Source: Styela clava
Taxonomy: Eukaryota; Chordata; Ascidiacea; Stolidobranchia; Styelidae
Assembly (NCBI RefSeq): GCF_964204865.1
Contig: NC_135254.1
Span: 7,073,001-7,137,000 of the forward strand
DNA: 64,000 nucleotides
Reading direction: 5' to 3'
Part shown: positions 36,597-49,424 of the stretch, piece by piece
How the letters are laid out: each line of letters starts with the position of its first letter
Numbering within the stretch: the first letter of the stretch is position 1
The notes under the pieces: model-generated
Databases searched by the model: none
Told to the model about the DNA's origin: nothing
What the model saw: the letters and a program-made list of their open reading frames with translations, nothing else
Position numbers and translations under genes: made by a program

Positions 36597-39500
36597 ATGT
36601 CAAGTGATGAAAGTTCTGGTGAAAAAACACCATTAATAAGGGCAGGATCAAATGCAAGTGTTAATAATGGAATATTTCCGATTGCACGGTAAGAATTTTT
36701 ATTATTATTTGTAATGACTAACACCTGCATAATAGAACTACACTGTACACAAGCAAAGTGGTTTTAGTTTCATTTAGTATTGCAGGGTTATTTGGTCAGT
36801 TACGGCCTATATATTACGGCTGTAAGGTGTACTGGTGTACATGAGACCCGGAAATTCTGAAAATTGGATTTTCCTTCTATAGTACAATCATTTGGGTATA
36901 ATGAAGTTAGGGTTGCCAACCGTCTTTTATTTCAAAGGACAATCCTTTTTTTGAGATTTTTGTCCTTGTCCTTTTTAAGATGCTAATTGTCCTTTAATTT
37001 TTCCAACATCGTTTTGCCCGATAGTTATAGTACTGTGTTTGATATTGTTTCGTTCTTAAATCGCCTCCGTTTATGTATTTGCAAGCTTTTACTTATTTTT
37101 TTTCATTTCGCTTTGATATGGCTCAAATAGCAAAATAAATGCCAATTTTATAAACAATTTCAAATATTTTACACTAATTTTCCGAAGATGGCAAGTGGCA
37201 ACACTCCAAGATTTGAGTGAATTCTAGTTCAATAACTGAAAATTCTTTGTATAATTGGTCTCTAAGATTTTAGATTATTTCTCAACTCTGCGATAACGTA
37301 TTTCAGTATTTGGAAAAAAGATTAGACTTTGATGAAAATTCAACATTTGGAAAATTATCTTTTTTGGATAATCTTTCTCCAAAATACCAGACACTTGTAA
37401 AAATTGTAGAGCATTTGAAGCTAAAAGACAAACTTAATTTGAATATGTTTGACCTATTTGATGAAGTTGCACTCATTCAAAAAAAATGGGGCACGATTCA
37501 AAGCACTAAACTGTTCACAGAATGCAGCTTGATTGGGTCGATGTTAAATAAACATTAAATGAAAAACACATGAAGATTTTTTAATATATCTTTTCTGCTT
37601 GTATTAATTTGTATTTCCTTGTTTTATTGTTCTTTCCTGCAAGTTACAAAATAAATGATGACGGTAATCTATGTCCTTTATTGAAACTTTTCATAGTTGG
37701 CAACCCTAAGTGAAGTAAACGCTGTAACTGCTTAAATATCACCTAACAATATTGTGATGTGAAATTTTAATATAAAAATATTGAAACTACACCTGTATTG
37801 TCTCAAAACGCTTTCGAAAATGCGAAAAAGTGGATGATTCATCTGTCTTCTCGTGAGTCGAGTTGTCCGTCCCGTGAGTAGAGTTGTCTGCTCCCGTTTG
37901 TCTCATGCGTTTAGTGTATTGTGTTTCCGCAAGACGGACTTTTTTTTAAAAAAAAAAAATTTGGTTTGTATTTTCACCCCACATTTTAGTTTAGCATTAT
38001 GTAAGCACTAACAGCATTCATTTTCACACCACATTTGTGTTTAAGGGTATTTGAGCAGTTACGGCGTTTGCTTCACGAGACCCCATCATTTTGTTATGTT
38101 TCAGTGTCAAAGCAAACAGCAACAAGAATCTCTATCTATCATGTGCAGCCATGTTGCTTGGTTCGTTATGTCTTGGAATTACGCTCGGTATGTCATCACC
38201 CATGATACCTGACATGCAGGATGATGAGTCAGCAAATGCTATTCCTATGACTGATTCTGATTACTCATGGTTTGGAGTGAGTTAGTTTTTAATTTACATT
38301 GTTGGAAGAAGTGGATTTGACATAACAAAAAAATAAAATCTAATTATGCACCAGACTGGATTCCATGCTAGCGCTCTGTAAAAATTCATGCGAGCGGAGT
38401 TAATTTTGCACGCCGAAAATTTGTTACCCACCAGTAAAAACCGGCTGAAATGGCGTTTAAATCAATAAACCGATTACCACCCAGTCTACTGATGTACAAT
38501 AAAAAATTCATGTGACTGAATGGGCTTACATCAGGATAGGTTTCCTGAAGGGTCGATTTGCTCTAGTCTACTAAGCTAGTCACTTGGGAGCCAAAAGACA
38601 CTTATAAGTTGTTGGCATTTATTTGAGCTTTTATTATCACACAAGTCATAATGTAGGATGGAATAACGTTGTTTGTTGGATAGCCCGAATGTTATTTTCA
38701 TATTATCGTACAAAGCAGATTGCGTAATAGTCCAATTATGTGGCAAACCACATTAATTTGTCAATCAATAATGATTTTGAATATCTGAAATAGATTTATA
38801 TGGCAGTACAATAATTCAATAAGTACAATATATTTTCCAAGTTTTTGTTTTGTAAAAGCCATTAAGGTGAGAGGAGCAACTATGTTGTTGAAAAGCCTAT
38901 TATTGTTGCCACGCCTCCGCCACACCCACATCTTTGGAATCATTGTATTGATGTAGGCTTACCATACGTCCCGCTTTAGGCGGGACAGTCCCGCTTTTTA
39001 GCGTCTTGTCCCGCCGTCCCGACAAGTCAGCCAAGAGTCCCACTTTTGCGTTCAGCCATCTAGCATAATAAACGAACATGTTCTCGTTACTGTTGTTGCT
39101 GTGTAGCGCAACGCTAGCGTACTTACAAGAGATGAATGATGTATTTTGTTTGTTTCATTGTTTCCCGCTAACATTGTTAGCAAGCGTATCACATGTAAAA
39201 TCAATTCTAATTGGTCCTGTTCGGACGTTCACGTGAATGTAACATTGAACAACGTTTTTTTAAAGGTGTTATCAACAAAAAAGCATGCTTGGGCAAATAA
39301 GTAAATTCTCAATGCTTGAAAACGGCAGACTATCTCATTATTCTTTATTCCTTTTGCTGTACATAAAAAAATCTAAATTCGGATATTTGTATCGTTAGCG
39401 TCTATTCCTTTCTATTTTTCGAACTGAACCCGATATTTAAACAGAGAATATGCGCATGAACTCTCGATGACAATATGATCAATGAAGACAGCCGGGATGG

Positions 39501-42500
39501 CTTAAATGTAGCCTATGTAGTAAAATCAGAAACTGTAAAGTTACAGGAGGCGTCCGCTTTGAAGTCAAAAAAATATTGTAACTCTATATTGATGTATTTT
39601 TTATTTCTTAGTCTCTGATGACACTTGGAGCAATGGCAGGAGGTATATTAGGTGGAGGTTTTATTGGATTCTTTGGGAGGAAGCTAACTGCAATGTTATG
39701 TGGGATTCCGTTTGTTGGTGGCATGTTGGTAAGTTATTTGTTTTATTCAATCACTTAGAAAATTCACTGAGTTGTCATCCACAATAAGAAACATGTATTA
39801 GCAATGTATCATCATTGGGAGGAAATAAAATAATATCTCAGAATTGCATTTTAAAAATATGGCTTCAATAATAAAAAATTGAATCACCTCAACCTCTGAT
39901 GGACAAAGAGAAAACTAGATAGCGATAAAGAGACTGCCGACTTATCGATCTTCCGCATGTTCAATATTTTACTTGACAATTTTGACGAAGTACGATTTCA
40001 CATGAGTTATTGTCGCAAATTGTGTTTTTTTAGTTGGCCACATTCTGAATAAATTCTCCTGCTGAAACACACAGCAGTATTTCGCCAAAAACAAAATTCA
40101 TCCAAAATCAATAGGCTTCTGGTCCGAGATATGATGAACGCGCATGCAAAATTTGGAGCAGATTCAACCTCGCTTTCATGAGATTTTGCCTGAACCGATT
40201 CAAATAATTTAATATCTGTTTCTAAAAACCCAGCCCTTCTGATTTGTGAATAGTATCTGGTGAAGGCCATTGCTCATGACCCCCAGAAAATCACTCTGTG
40301 GCCCTCTCGGACCCCAAGGGCCCAGTTTGAAAAAACAGGATGCACTGCTTTTTATGATAACGTTCAAATTTTTTTTTTCTAGTTGATGGCATATGCAGTG
40401 AATGTTCCAATGTTGCTTATCGGCAGAACACTGACTGGATTCTCTGGGGGCGTTGCTTCATTAGTTGTGCCCGTAAGTTTTTTTAGTGATTTATTCTTAT
40501 CAATGATAGGACTAAGAGGTAAACGAGCATATCGGTCGGAGACCGAAGACTTATCGATCGGAGGTTAGGGGATCCCCCCAAACAGCGCTCTTACTCCATA
40601 GTGACATCGTGTGTCCCATCACTAAATAATTAATAACTCGCTAATTATACGGCATAATTGATCGAAAATCAATAGGCTTCTGTTCTGAACTATGATGAAT
40701 GCACATGCATTTGGAGCAGATTCAACCTCACTTTCGTGAGATATCGCGTGTATCTAACAGACAAACAAACAAAAAAACAGACAAATACCTATCAACATAC
40801 TTACCGATCTTAAGATCGATAAGTAATGAGGTGTAATTAACAAAACGTAGTTAAAGTGCAGTAAGTTTTTGAGGTCAGTTAAGTAAGTGAAGTTTGAGGT
40901 CAGAGATATCCAAAATGGATTTAATATTCAAATTCATTCGAAATTTATTACAGTATATTAGTAGTGAGTTATTTGGTTTATCCAAAAAATTCTGGTGTTA
41001 TCATAAAGATTGTAGATACCTGCTTTGCTTATCCAGAAACCTTATCTTTCAATCCTCATTTTATATGGAGTTCTGCGACACCCAAGGGTTTCACCAGCCC
41101 AGTCGAGGGTTCCATGAGTTTCCATTTAAATCTAACGGTCCATATAAATATATGTGTATTATTCAAATGAAATCAAGTACCTATAGGTTTGCCAATATTT
41201 TTCACTTGCTACACATTAAAGACACTTTCGTTCTGCCAGTATCAGCCTCTGGAATTTTTTATTGGAGTTCTGCCCCGCCAAAATAGTTGAAAACCGCAGG
41301 ATAAATAAAAATGATATATAGATCCATGCAAAGGCTAATATTGACATTTTAAACATCACGCAGCTTCAGCAAATTCTTGGTGTTATTTTAGGTCATTGAA
41401 CACTGATAGTCAATAGGGTTGCACTTTTAGTTATACAGGGTGTCCATAAAGTCTCTTTACAACTTCAATTTTGTTATGAAGTCAGTTCTCAATGTATCTT
41501 AACCAGGTTTGTTGTTTTTTGATCACTAATTGTTTAAGTATTTTTATTTCATTTAATACATCTGTGAGGCCCAAAACAATATAACAATATATGGTATAGA
41601 ATAAATTCCCTCTGCAATTTCAAAAAATGAAGACTTGCACTAACTTGCAAATAGATGTTTATAAATTTATCCAAGCAGTATATCAGTAAATAAAGTTCCA
41701 TTTTGTTATTTTAGACTTATATCAGTGAGACATCCACTCCACATCTTAGAGGGTTGCTTGGCTCGGCAAATCAACTCAGTATTACATTTGGAATATTGAT
41801 AGCATATGCACTTGGTGAGTTGAAAATTTGTTATTTTTTAGAATCAGTAATTTATTTTCCCACCATACTAATCGAGATGTTATGTTCTTTTAAATCACTT
41901 ATGATGCATATTTGGTAATTTTTTGTCTTCTGAAAGTGTTCTCTTTTCAATAAAATATTCATTGAAGTGGTTTTGGTGTTTTATTAACTTTTTAAACTAC
42001 TAACCTGAATCAAGCGTTGTAGGTGTCACTGCCTGAAGACCATTCGATGTCCATGTCCCCTCGCCACTCCTGTCACACAATTAATGTTAGTTTTCCTTAT
42101 TATTTATAATATTTTTCTTATAATACGTTTAAATTGTGTTGGCAAATAATTGAGGATTGTTTGATTGATACTAAAATACACTTTATGAATAAACAATACA
42201 AAAAGTAGTAAAATGGTCCTTCAGGATGAAGGGAGGCGAGACACCATTACTGGTTATCAAGCAGCGTCACCTGTGATTTAAGTCTAACAGTAATAGATAA
42301 ATCAAACAATAATTATTAAAGAAGATTACGTCGAAGTAAGTTTATGCGACCTGCTAGAATACTCCCGATCCAAAGAAAAAGCGGTTAACGAACGGATAAT
42401 AGCCCTTTTCTAACTTATATAAGAAATATTTGTAGTGCTAGTAAGAATATTAATATTTAATACAGTGGCGTGTGAGTTGTGTCGATTACAATACCATATG

Positions 42501-45500
42501 GTAGTGTTCTCAACATTTTTGCTTGAGCGGAACCACAATGAAACATTATAAAGGCTATGCAATAGTCTAAACCAGGGATTCCAGTGTTGCAAAGCGAAGC
42601 CCCGCAATAATTTATAAAATTAAAAACAATAAAGCACATTGTTATTTACTGAATAATGTCCCTGACCTGAGTAAACTAAAATTACTTTATTTAATGACTC
42701 AGATGTATTTGCTGTTTCGTATTTAAAAATATTTAGTATTTTAATAAGTAAAGGAATAGCTTGTGAAACTTCCGAAGTTTCTCTCACAAAGCCCGGGGGC
42801 AATGGTTTATGCTGACCTACGGTGTAAATGTCTTTTATAGTCTTTTATTGTATCAACTCTAAATATTTATAAGAGCAAACTTAAATACGGAGAAAATAAA
42901 CTGATATCTAAAGTGTAGTAAATACAATAATGTGACAAACCTAGTATGTTTTTGATTATATTCAACAATATACATATTAATAACAATTTGAATGGAAATT
43001 TGTGGAAAACTTGGTTGTACTGGTGGCCAAATTGGCTTAGTTTAGACCAGTGGTTCACAACCTTTTATGGCTCATGGCTCCCTTCCGGATGATTTTAGTT
43101 TTCATGGCTCCCAGATTATCATTCCAGTCATATTAATAGTGTTATTTCGATTGGTAGATTCCTAATTCCATTATATTCAAACAATTCATGCTAATAAAAA
43201 AAAACTCCTAAAATAACCTTATCTAGCAATGAAACTAAAGAACTGTCAGTTTGTCTGTCCAAGGAAAGGTAAAATCAGTTTCCAAGTAGCATTGTGGCCT
43301 CCTGGTTACTGCTATGTTGCCCCCTTGTGAACCGCTGGTTCAGACACATATTTCAGTACAGTTATTTAATGTATATGTAACGTGGACGGATATTCCATAT
43401 TGAACCTGTCAAATTAGAGCAGCTCCGCAAGGAGTGATTTCTGGTTTAAAGGCTTGTTCATTTGATACAATTCTCGTTTTAACAACAGGTATATTCCTGA
43501 CATGGCGATGGCTTGCTATAGCATCTGCAGTACCTTGTGCGATGTTGACACTATTCACTGCATTTGTTCCCGAGACGCCAAGGTTTCTACTCATGCAAGA
43601 AATTGAAGAACAACAAGCAGTTCCCCCTCAGCATCAACATAGAAGACAATCTAGGCATTCTCTTGTGTTTTTGAGAGGTCAAAGTGTAAGTTTGCCCATT
43701 GAATTTGTAGGCGCTCCGTAGTATGTGTGCCAAGATGACGCACAACCTGATAACCCTAACCCGGTACACATGCTATGTTCAGGTTGTGCGCCATCTTGGT
43801 ACACATACTACATGAGCACCGATTTGTAATTGTAACTCACTTAGTCAAGCGTTCAGATCATTATAGAATTTTGCGTACCCTACACTGGACTCGTAGTTGA
43901 CTGGCTGACTACCAGGGCAGTCCAAAACGACTTGATATCTAAATGTTATATTTGATATTTTGCAAATTTTTGATTTGGGAGAATAGTTTAGGATAGTTTA
44001 ATTTGAAAACATATAAATTTGAGAAATTGAAGTCTAACTAAAAAGACCAAATAGGCTTTCATTTGATCTGTGAATACAGTGGAATATCATTAAATCCGGA
44101 ACTATCAGTAACTGTATCTGGAGCTGACATGTGGAAGCTATGGCCCGCGGGACAAATTCGGCATGTTGGGTAATTTATTCTGGCCCGTCTGATGCTGTCA
44201 CAACCAAACTAAAACCAAATTTTGATGTTTTAACTGAAAAATAGCTCGAGGAATTTTTTGAGATTGAGGTTAAATTGAGGTTTAGCACGATCCGCTCATT
44301 GTTTTCAACTTTTGCTTTTGTAACACTGTATAACATTCGAATGTAACTTTTTACGTCACACTTACACGGCCCGCCACTTTAGGTGGGCAAAATTTTTGGC
44401 CCCTGGTCTGAAAACCTTGTCCTCCTCTGATCTAGAGACTTGTTCATAGTGTAAATGCCTTTCAAAGATCTCAGTTGTATGCTTGAAGGGATTGTATTTA
44501 ACTGGGTGCTTGTTCTTTAAAATTGTGTATTTGGTCAACCTACCCCACAATATTCGAAAAGAAAACTAGCTGTTCTGTTTGTCAATTCTCTTAGCTTAGC
44601 TGTTTCTAAAGTTGAATGACTGGGGCTCTAATTAGAAGCGGAAGGATATTTGCAGGTAGGTAGAGAGTAGCAACGCAAGAGGCCTATACGGATATGTATA
44701 TTCAAAATACCGGTATAATTAAATTGGGGTGCTCCCGGAGTATGCGAACCAAGATGGCGGACATCGGAACGTAACATGGGTAACAGGTTAGGGTTAGGCG
44801 ATAATTTTTTTCCAATTTTCCTTCTTTTAGTCCTATTATCAGTTCGAAGACTAGCCAAGAGCCTCCCGTAGTATTTATACCTAAAATTATGGCCTAACCC
44901 TAACCTAGTACACATATTACATTCCGATGTCCGCCATCCCTAAATTGGTAATAATATATACGTCCTTAAACTACGATAATATTGTAGCACTTGGTGATAT
45001 CTAGAACACAAATAGGTGAAAACATAAAATGTTGAACTATTTCACCCGGGTGAGTTCGGCGGGCCATATTAAATCGTCATGTGGGCCATGGTTTGGGAAC
45101 CACTGTTTTTGCTTGTATTATCCAGCTTATATTTTATTCGTCCTATAATCTCAATTTTTAGGCGGATATTGAATCTGAACTTAAAGCATTAGAAGACAAT
45201 TTAGGAAAAGCAACAGAGACTGTATCATGGCTTGATTTGCTGAGAAAGAAATCAATTAGAACACCTTTGCTGCTAAGTCTTGGTGTAATGTTTTTTCAGC
45301 AAGGAAGTGGGGTTAATTGTGTTATGTTTTATTCAAAGAATATTTTCAGGGTGAGTGTACTTTTTGTAGCCTACCGGTGGGTACTCCTGTAGTGTGTGTA
45401 CCAGGTTGGGGCATAATTTTATTCCGATTTTTTTTTTTCAGTTCTATTACGAGTTCGGAGACTGTCTGTTTTAGCAAAGTAAATATACCCCCTGCCCATG

Positions 45501-48500
45501 GCCATAGGCTTTCGTCCCTTTACACAACTTGATATAAAGTAGGGGAATAGAATTAGTTACCCCCACATTGATACACACACACTTCTGTAGCACCTACCGG
45601 TGTCTGCCTTAAGGGGCTGATTTGGGGCCATTACTGTTTATTTATATAGAATGTTTTATTAAGCACAAGTTTTTAATATAGCACTAACTCCACCCGAAGA
45701 GATAATGCCACCCAAACTTACCTGAAGGGCGTAACTTGGCTGCATCTCAATCAGGTCTCTTTCAATCAAGTATACATGGTTTTATATAATAATTTGTTTT
45801 GGCCTACTCCATGTTGCAAAAAAAATTACTCAAAATATGTTGAATTATTATATTTTATGGAGAAATCTCTGGTAAAGCATTTTTGTTCAAAACAATCAGC
45901 TTGATTATCTTAAAATATCATTATTAAACTTTATCAATTTCGAATTTAAATTTTAACTGAATCTCACAGGAATAACAAGGAATAGCAATCCCACAATTTT
46001 TAAACATCACTTAATATTTTTGTTACAGAACGCAGGATTCACCTCAGAGACTATGCAAAATGTTGCCTTGATCCTCGTTGCTTTTATTCAAGTTCTTTTC
46101 ACATTTATTGCATGTGTTATCATGGATAAAGCAGGTACCGAACATATTCCAATTCCGTGTATAGGCTGTTCATAACGTCTTAAAATTTTCAAATTACAAA
46201 GGGAATTTATCGATACCAAATATGTTTTCGGCCATCACAAATGTATTAAATGAAGTAAAAATACTTGAACAATTACTGATCAAAAACAACAAACCTGATT
46301 AAGATATATTAAGAACTGACTCCATATCAAAAATCAACTCGTAAGATCATGCAAGCCGGCCATGTAAAACCAAAAGATTACCAGGGTTTGAAGTGCACCG
46401 ATCTAGAATATCAAAACAGCGAATTACTCTCAATGAAAACCTGTGCTATCAAGCCAATCACTTGGGCTTTCTTCACATCTTGGATTCAAATACCGCCACC
46501 ACACTCATGGTGTACTTAATTAGGCAGACTATAGCGGGGCAGAAAAATTTTGTATCTTTCAAATATGGTTACCCCTTACTAATGGTCTGATATCAGTGGC
46601 TACCTGTACAGGGACTTGGGTACTTTTGTAGTATGTGTACCAAGTTATGCTTAGGCCATAATTTCAGGTACAAATACTACGGGAGTCACTTGGCCAGTCC
46701 CCCAACTTGTATAATTGAACTAAAATAAGGAAAATTGTAATGAAATTATGACCTAACCCTAACCTGGTACACATACTACGTTCCGGTGTCCGCCATCTTT
46801 GTTCACATACTACAGGAGCGCCGGAACTTGTTGAGGACAAATAAGCATCACGCAATGAAGTTTTAACAAAATCTTCTTATTTTTAGGTCGAAAAGCATTA
46901 CTGATTGTATCAGGCAGTTTCATGGCTCTTAGTTCTGGTACTTTTGGACTCTACTTTCAACTTTCTCTATCAGGTGGAAATAACAGTACAGGATTCGATC
47001 TTGGAATTGTTTTGGAAGAGTTAGACGCATGTGAGTTATACATTTTGGAAGGGATTTTTCATATTTATTCTGGAAAGAGAAAAGTCGATAAGATGGCGTA
47101 ATGATGTGGTTAACCATAACCTCTCGTCTGGTTAGATTTTCGTATGCGAATTGTTAACCAATTATTTGCTTCAGATGCATGGTGGTGGACGAAGCCACAT
47201 CTGACCAGCGGATTTAGGAAAGAATATATATATTTATTTGGGGTAAAAGGAAAGCTAATAAGACGGCCTAATCATATCATGAACCACGGCTTCTTGTCCG
47301 ATTACCAGTCCATGTGCAGTATAGGAATAGTTAGCCAGTTATTTTCTGAGATGCATGGACTTGGGGGTGGAGAAAACCACATCTTCCCCGCGGTTACGTG
47401 AACTAACTTGCGACAGCAAGGAGGTCTAGCAATCAGCTTGGGTATAAAATTATCCCCGTCCCCATGCGATCAGAACCTGCAGAACAAGAGCATTCCTAAT
47501 GCTTGGCAGTTGGCACGATGCACCAGTTTCTGAGCCAGTTATTAGTGACAGATAATTATATTACAGCAAATTTTGAATATAGCAATATTTCAAATCAAAC
47601 AAGCATCATTCAACAAGAGTGCCATTTTTGTTTAAATTTTGCGTTATGCGTGTGCGTATAAGCTGATCCCTTAGTTTGGCAACTTTTTTTGAGTTTCAAA
47701 GTCGTCTTATATGCGAGGATATACAGTTAACCTCTCTCTGTACTGTGTTTCAGCATCTGGGAACCTGAATTGGTTGGCACTTGCTAGCCTACTAATCTAC
47801 ATGGCCGCTTTTGCAATCGGTCTCGGTCCTGTACCTTGGCTTATTTTATCAGAAATCATTCCAGTCCGGGCGCGAGGTAAAGCAAGTGGATTGTCAACAG
47901 GCTTTAATTGGGTTTTAGCTTTTATTTTTACAAAGGAGTTTCACGATATGCAGGTCAGTACTTGAACTTAATTGTATGCCAGTAGCAAGGCCTTAAACCC
48001 CCTAGAACAGAAGCTTAATCATAATAGGATTTACATATTTATCCCGGGGGAGAGGAAAACCGATAAGACGGCTTATCCATATGGCGAACCACGGCCTCTC
48101 GTCCGGTTACCATTCCAAGTCGGGTATGGGATTAGTTCTATTGTTTGTTTTCGGAAGCATGCACTTGGTGGTGGAGGAAGCCGTAACCGACCAGCGGTTA
48201 CGTGAACCACCCAACGACGGCGAGGAGTCCAGCAATCCTCTCGCACATAACCATCTCTGCCTGGGATTATAATAATATAAAATGATGAACCACGGCCTCC
48301 CGTCTGTTTACCAGTCTATGTCAGGTATGTTATCAGTTAGCCAGCTGTTTGTTTTTGGAAGCATGGAGTTGATGATGGAGGAAACCGTAACCTACCAGTG
48401 GTTATGTGAACCACCCTACGGCGTAGAGAAGTCCAGCAATCTTCTCGTCTTCAACTATCTCCGCATGGGATTCGAACATGCGAACGCGAGCGTATTTCTA

Positions 48501-48759
48501 ACGATTAGTGTGATGCACCACATCGCAGAGCCGAGTTTAATATTATAAACCTGTTACATATCTAATGAATAATCTTCTATTTCAGGTCGCATTCACAACA
48601 CAAGGTACGTTCTGGATATTCGCTGGTATTTGTTTGATAGGCATCTTCTATCATGGCATCTTGCTTCCGGAGACCAAAGGAAAAACACTAGAAGAAATTA
48701 CAGCTTATTTTGATCCCCGCCCGAATATTCACACCATAGAAGAAGAACCAGAAGCTTAG
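36597..48759 (+). CDS. class III facilitative sugar transporter (SLC2A6/SLC2A8-like), 11 exons, complete
   Basis: Twelve-helix major facilitator for hexose (or trehalose) transport across the plasma or endolysosomal membrane. Exons: 36597-36688, 38105-38276, 39612-39728, 40383-40472, 41715-41814, 43489-43685, 45162-45350, 46029-46134, 46887-47030, 47754-47953, 48586-48759. All introns are GT-AG, phases join, total 526 aa plus TAG. Family marks in order: FIGFFGRK (loop 2), RTLTGFSGG, TYISETSTPHLRG, WRWLAIAS, PETPRFLL after TM6, QQGSGVNCVMFYSKNIF in TM7, DKAGRKALL, GLGPVPWLILSEIIPVRARG in TM10, PETKGKTLEEI at the C-terminus. Cytosolic N-terminus has EKTPLI, a [DE]xxxL[LI] sorting signal as in GLUT8, and the long loop between TM9 and TM10 has the N-glycosylation sequon NST, which marks class III. 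GLUT6, GLUT8 and arthropod Tret1 cannot be told apart here. The introns hold many transposons; no coding damage seen. Confidence 0.93.
36908..37708 (+). mobile_element. hAT-like element in transporter intron 1 with transposase fragment
   Basis: Ends TAGGGTTGCCAACCGTC and AGTTGGCAACCCTA; flanks AATGAAGT and AGTGAAGT agree at 7 of 8. Bases 37310-37558 encode a fragment (SPKYQTLVKIVEHLKLKDKL.., then LFTECSLIGSMLN) that looks like the C-terminal part of a hAT-type transposase or its internally deleted form. Preceded by TTTCAG, so it may once have been an exon. Confidence 0.75.
38954..39586 (+). mobile_element. GTCCCG-type hAT-like element in transporter intron 2
   Basis: Starts TAGGCTTACCATACGTCCCG, ends ATATTGTAACTCTA; perfect 8-bp TSD TATTGATG at 38946-38953 and 39587-39594. 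Carries an insertion relative to the other copies around 39230-39380. Confidence 0.88.
39955..40310 (-). repeat. 'cttatcgatctt' interspersed repeat, transporter intron 3
   Basis: Shares CCAAAATCAATAGGCTTCTGGTC, GGAGCAGATTCAACCTCGCTTTC and TGAGATTTTGCC with 40548-40835 and 63775-64000. Confidence 0.6.
40548..40835 (-). repeat. 'cttatcgatctt' interspersed repeat, transporter intron 4
   Basis: GTGTCCCATCACTAAATAATTAA to CTTACCGATCTTAAGATCGATAAG; reverse of the 63775 copy. Includes a short CAAACAAACA stretch. Confidence 0.7.
41433..41620 (+). mobile_element. mariner-like short element, transporter intron 4
   Basis: ATACAGGGTGTCCATAAAGTC at the left, same body as 8319. The terminal sequence and TA border resemble mariner ends; no transposase. 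Confidence 0.6.
43048..43337 (+). mobile_element. hAT-like element in transporter intron 5
   Basis: CAGTGGTTCACAACC at the left, TTGTGAACCGCTG at the right; flanks GTTTAGAC and GTTCAGAC agree at 7 of 8. Confidence 0.82.
43710..43820 (+). mobile_element. GGTGCTCC foldback family, short form, transporter intron 6
   Basis: GGCGCTCCGTAGTATGTGTG to CACATACTACATGAGCACC, palindromic. Flanks AATTTGTA and GATTTGTA agree at 7 of 8. Begins 24 bp after the exon 6 donor. Confidence 0.82.
44124..44429 (+). mobile_element. hAT-like GGCCC-rich element, transporter intron 6
   Basis: Relative of 2906-3196. Flanks ATCTGGAG (44116-44123) and ATCTAGAG (44430-44437) agree at 7 of 8. Confidence 0.65.
44728..44940 (+). 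mobile_element. GGTGCTCC foldback family, right tip missing, transporter intron 6
   Basis: Left GGTGCTCCCGGAGTATGCG intact; right arm ends at GTCCGCCATCCC, lacking the last 20 or so bases, yet a perfect TSD TAAATTGG lies at 44720-44727 and 44941-44948. Confidence 0.82.
45380..45594 (+). mobile_element. GGTGCTCC foldback family, 'CCCTTTACAC' subtype, transporter intron 7
   Basis: Left GGTACTCCTGTAGTGTGTG, right CACACTTCTGTAGCACC; perfect 8-bp TSD TACCGGTG at 45372-45379 and 45595-45602. It begins 30 bp after the exon 7 donor. Confidence 0.82.
46159..46335 (-). mobile_element. mariner-like short element, reverse copy, transporter intron 8
   Basis: Reverse orientation: AAGGGAATTTATCGATACC, CCATCACAAATGTATTAAATG, ACAACAAACCTG.TTAAGATA. 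Confidence 0.55.
46612..46826 (+). mobile_element. GGTGCTCC foldback family, transporter intron 8
   Basis: GGTACTTTTGTAGTATGTG at the left, TTCACATACTACAGGAGCGCC at the right. Flanks are only loosely similar (GGACTTG, GGAACTTG). Confidence 0.75.
47065..47535 (-). mobile_element. two degraded tRNA-derived SINE copies, transporter intron 9
   Basis: First at about 47065-47210 (AAAAGTCGATAAGATGGCG, CCTCTCGTCTGG), second at about 47235-47535 (AAGCTAATAAGACGGCC to CATTCCTAATGCTTGGC). Confidence 0.65.
48021..48267 (-). mobile_element. tRNA-derived SINE, head truncated, transporter intron 10
   Basis: Reads in reverse from TTTACATATTTATCCCGGGG through GGCCTCTCGTCCGGTTACC to the B-box-proximal ATCTCTGCCTGGGATT. 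Confidence 0.78.
48283..48535 (-). mobile_element. tRNA-derived SINE, tail truncated, transporter intron 10
   Basis: Adjacent to the previous copy in the same orientation: GAACCACGGCCTCCCGTC to CGTATTTCTAACGATTAGTG (head). Confidence 0.75.
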
Positions 48760-49132
48760 TGGGCTGTAAATGTTTTGAAAATCTTTTAATGAAGTAATCT
48801 TTTAATCTGTTATCTAATGTGCTCCAGGCCAAAAGTTGTTGATGAAGCAGAGAAAAATGAAAAAGTTTTATTGCAACAAGGCCCTTTTAAAATTTACTCT
48901 GGGCTTCTTTGTATTACATCAAATTTTGGGAAAATCTTCAGTTTCTCAACGATGGCATGTCGGTAGAATTGTGTCAATATATTTGATATTGGTCGATATC
49001 CTACCTCATGCCAGCCTTCAAAGGTTTAGCCAGGGGTGTTTGAGGGTCAGATCGCCCATGCACCCCCCCCCCCCCCTCCCCTGAAATATAAAATATCTTT
49101 TTTTACTACTTTTTGCTTTTTAAACCCTAAAG

Positions 49133-49424
49133 CAGCGGTTCTCAACCGGGGGCCTCCTAGTGGGGCCACAGAGGAGTTGGAGGGGTGCCACAAGGATGGG
49201 CTGAAATCTGAATTTACTTTTCACTTTAAAAGAAATTTCACAGTTTTTCCTAGTTTGCTGCTCAACAAAGTTATTTCGCAGGGTGTTTTCGCTTTCTTTT
49301 GTCCAAGAATCTATCAATGAAAATAACCCAATAAATACCTCTGGAATATTAATTAAAGTGGGGGCCATGAGTGCTAAAAGCCTCCGAAAGGGGGCCACGA
49401 GTCATAAAAGGTTGAGAACCACTG
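49133..49424 (+). mobile_element. hAT-like element downstream of the transporter
   Basis: CAGCGGTTCTCAACC at the left, GGTTGAGAACCACTG at the right; perfect 8-bp TSD CCCTAAAG at 49125-49132 and 49425-49432. Confidence 0.88.
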
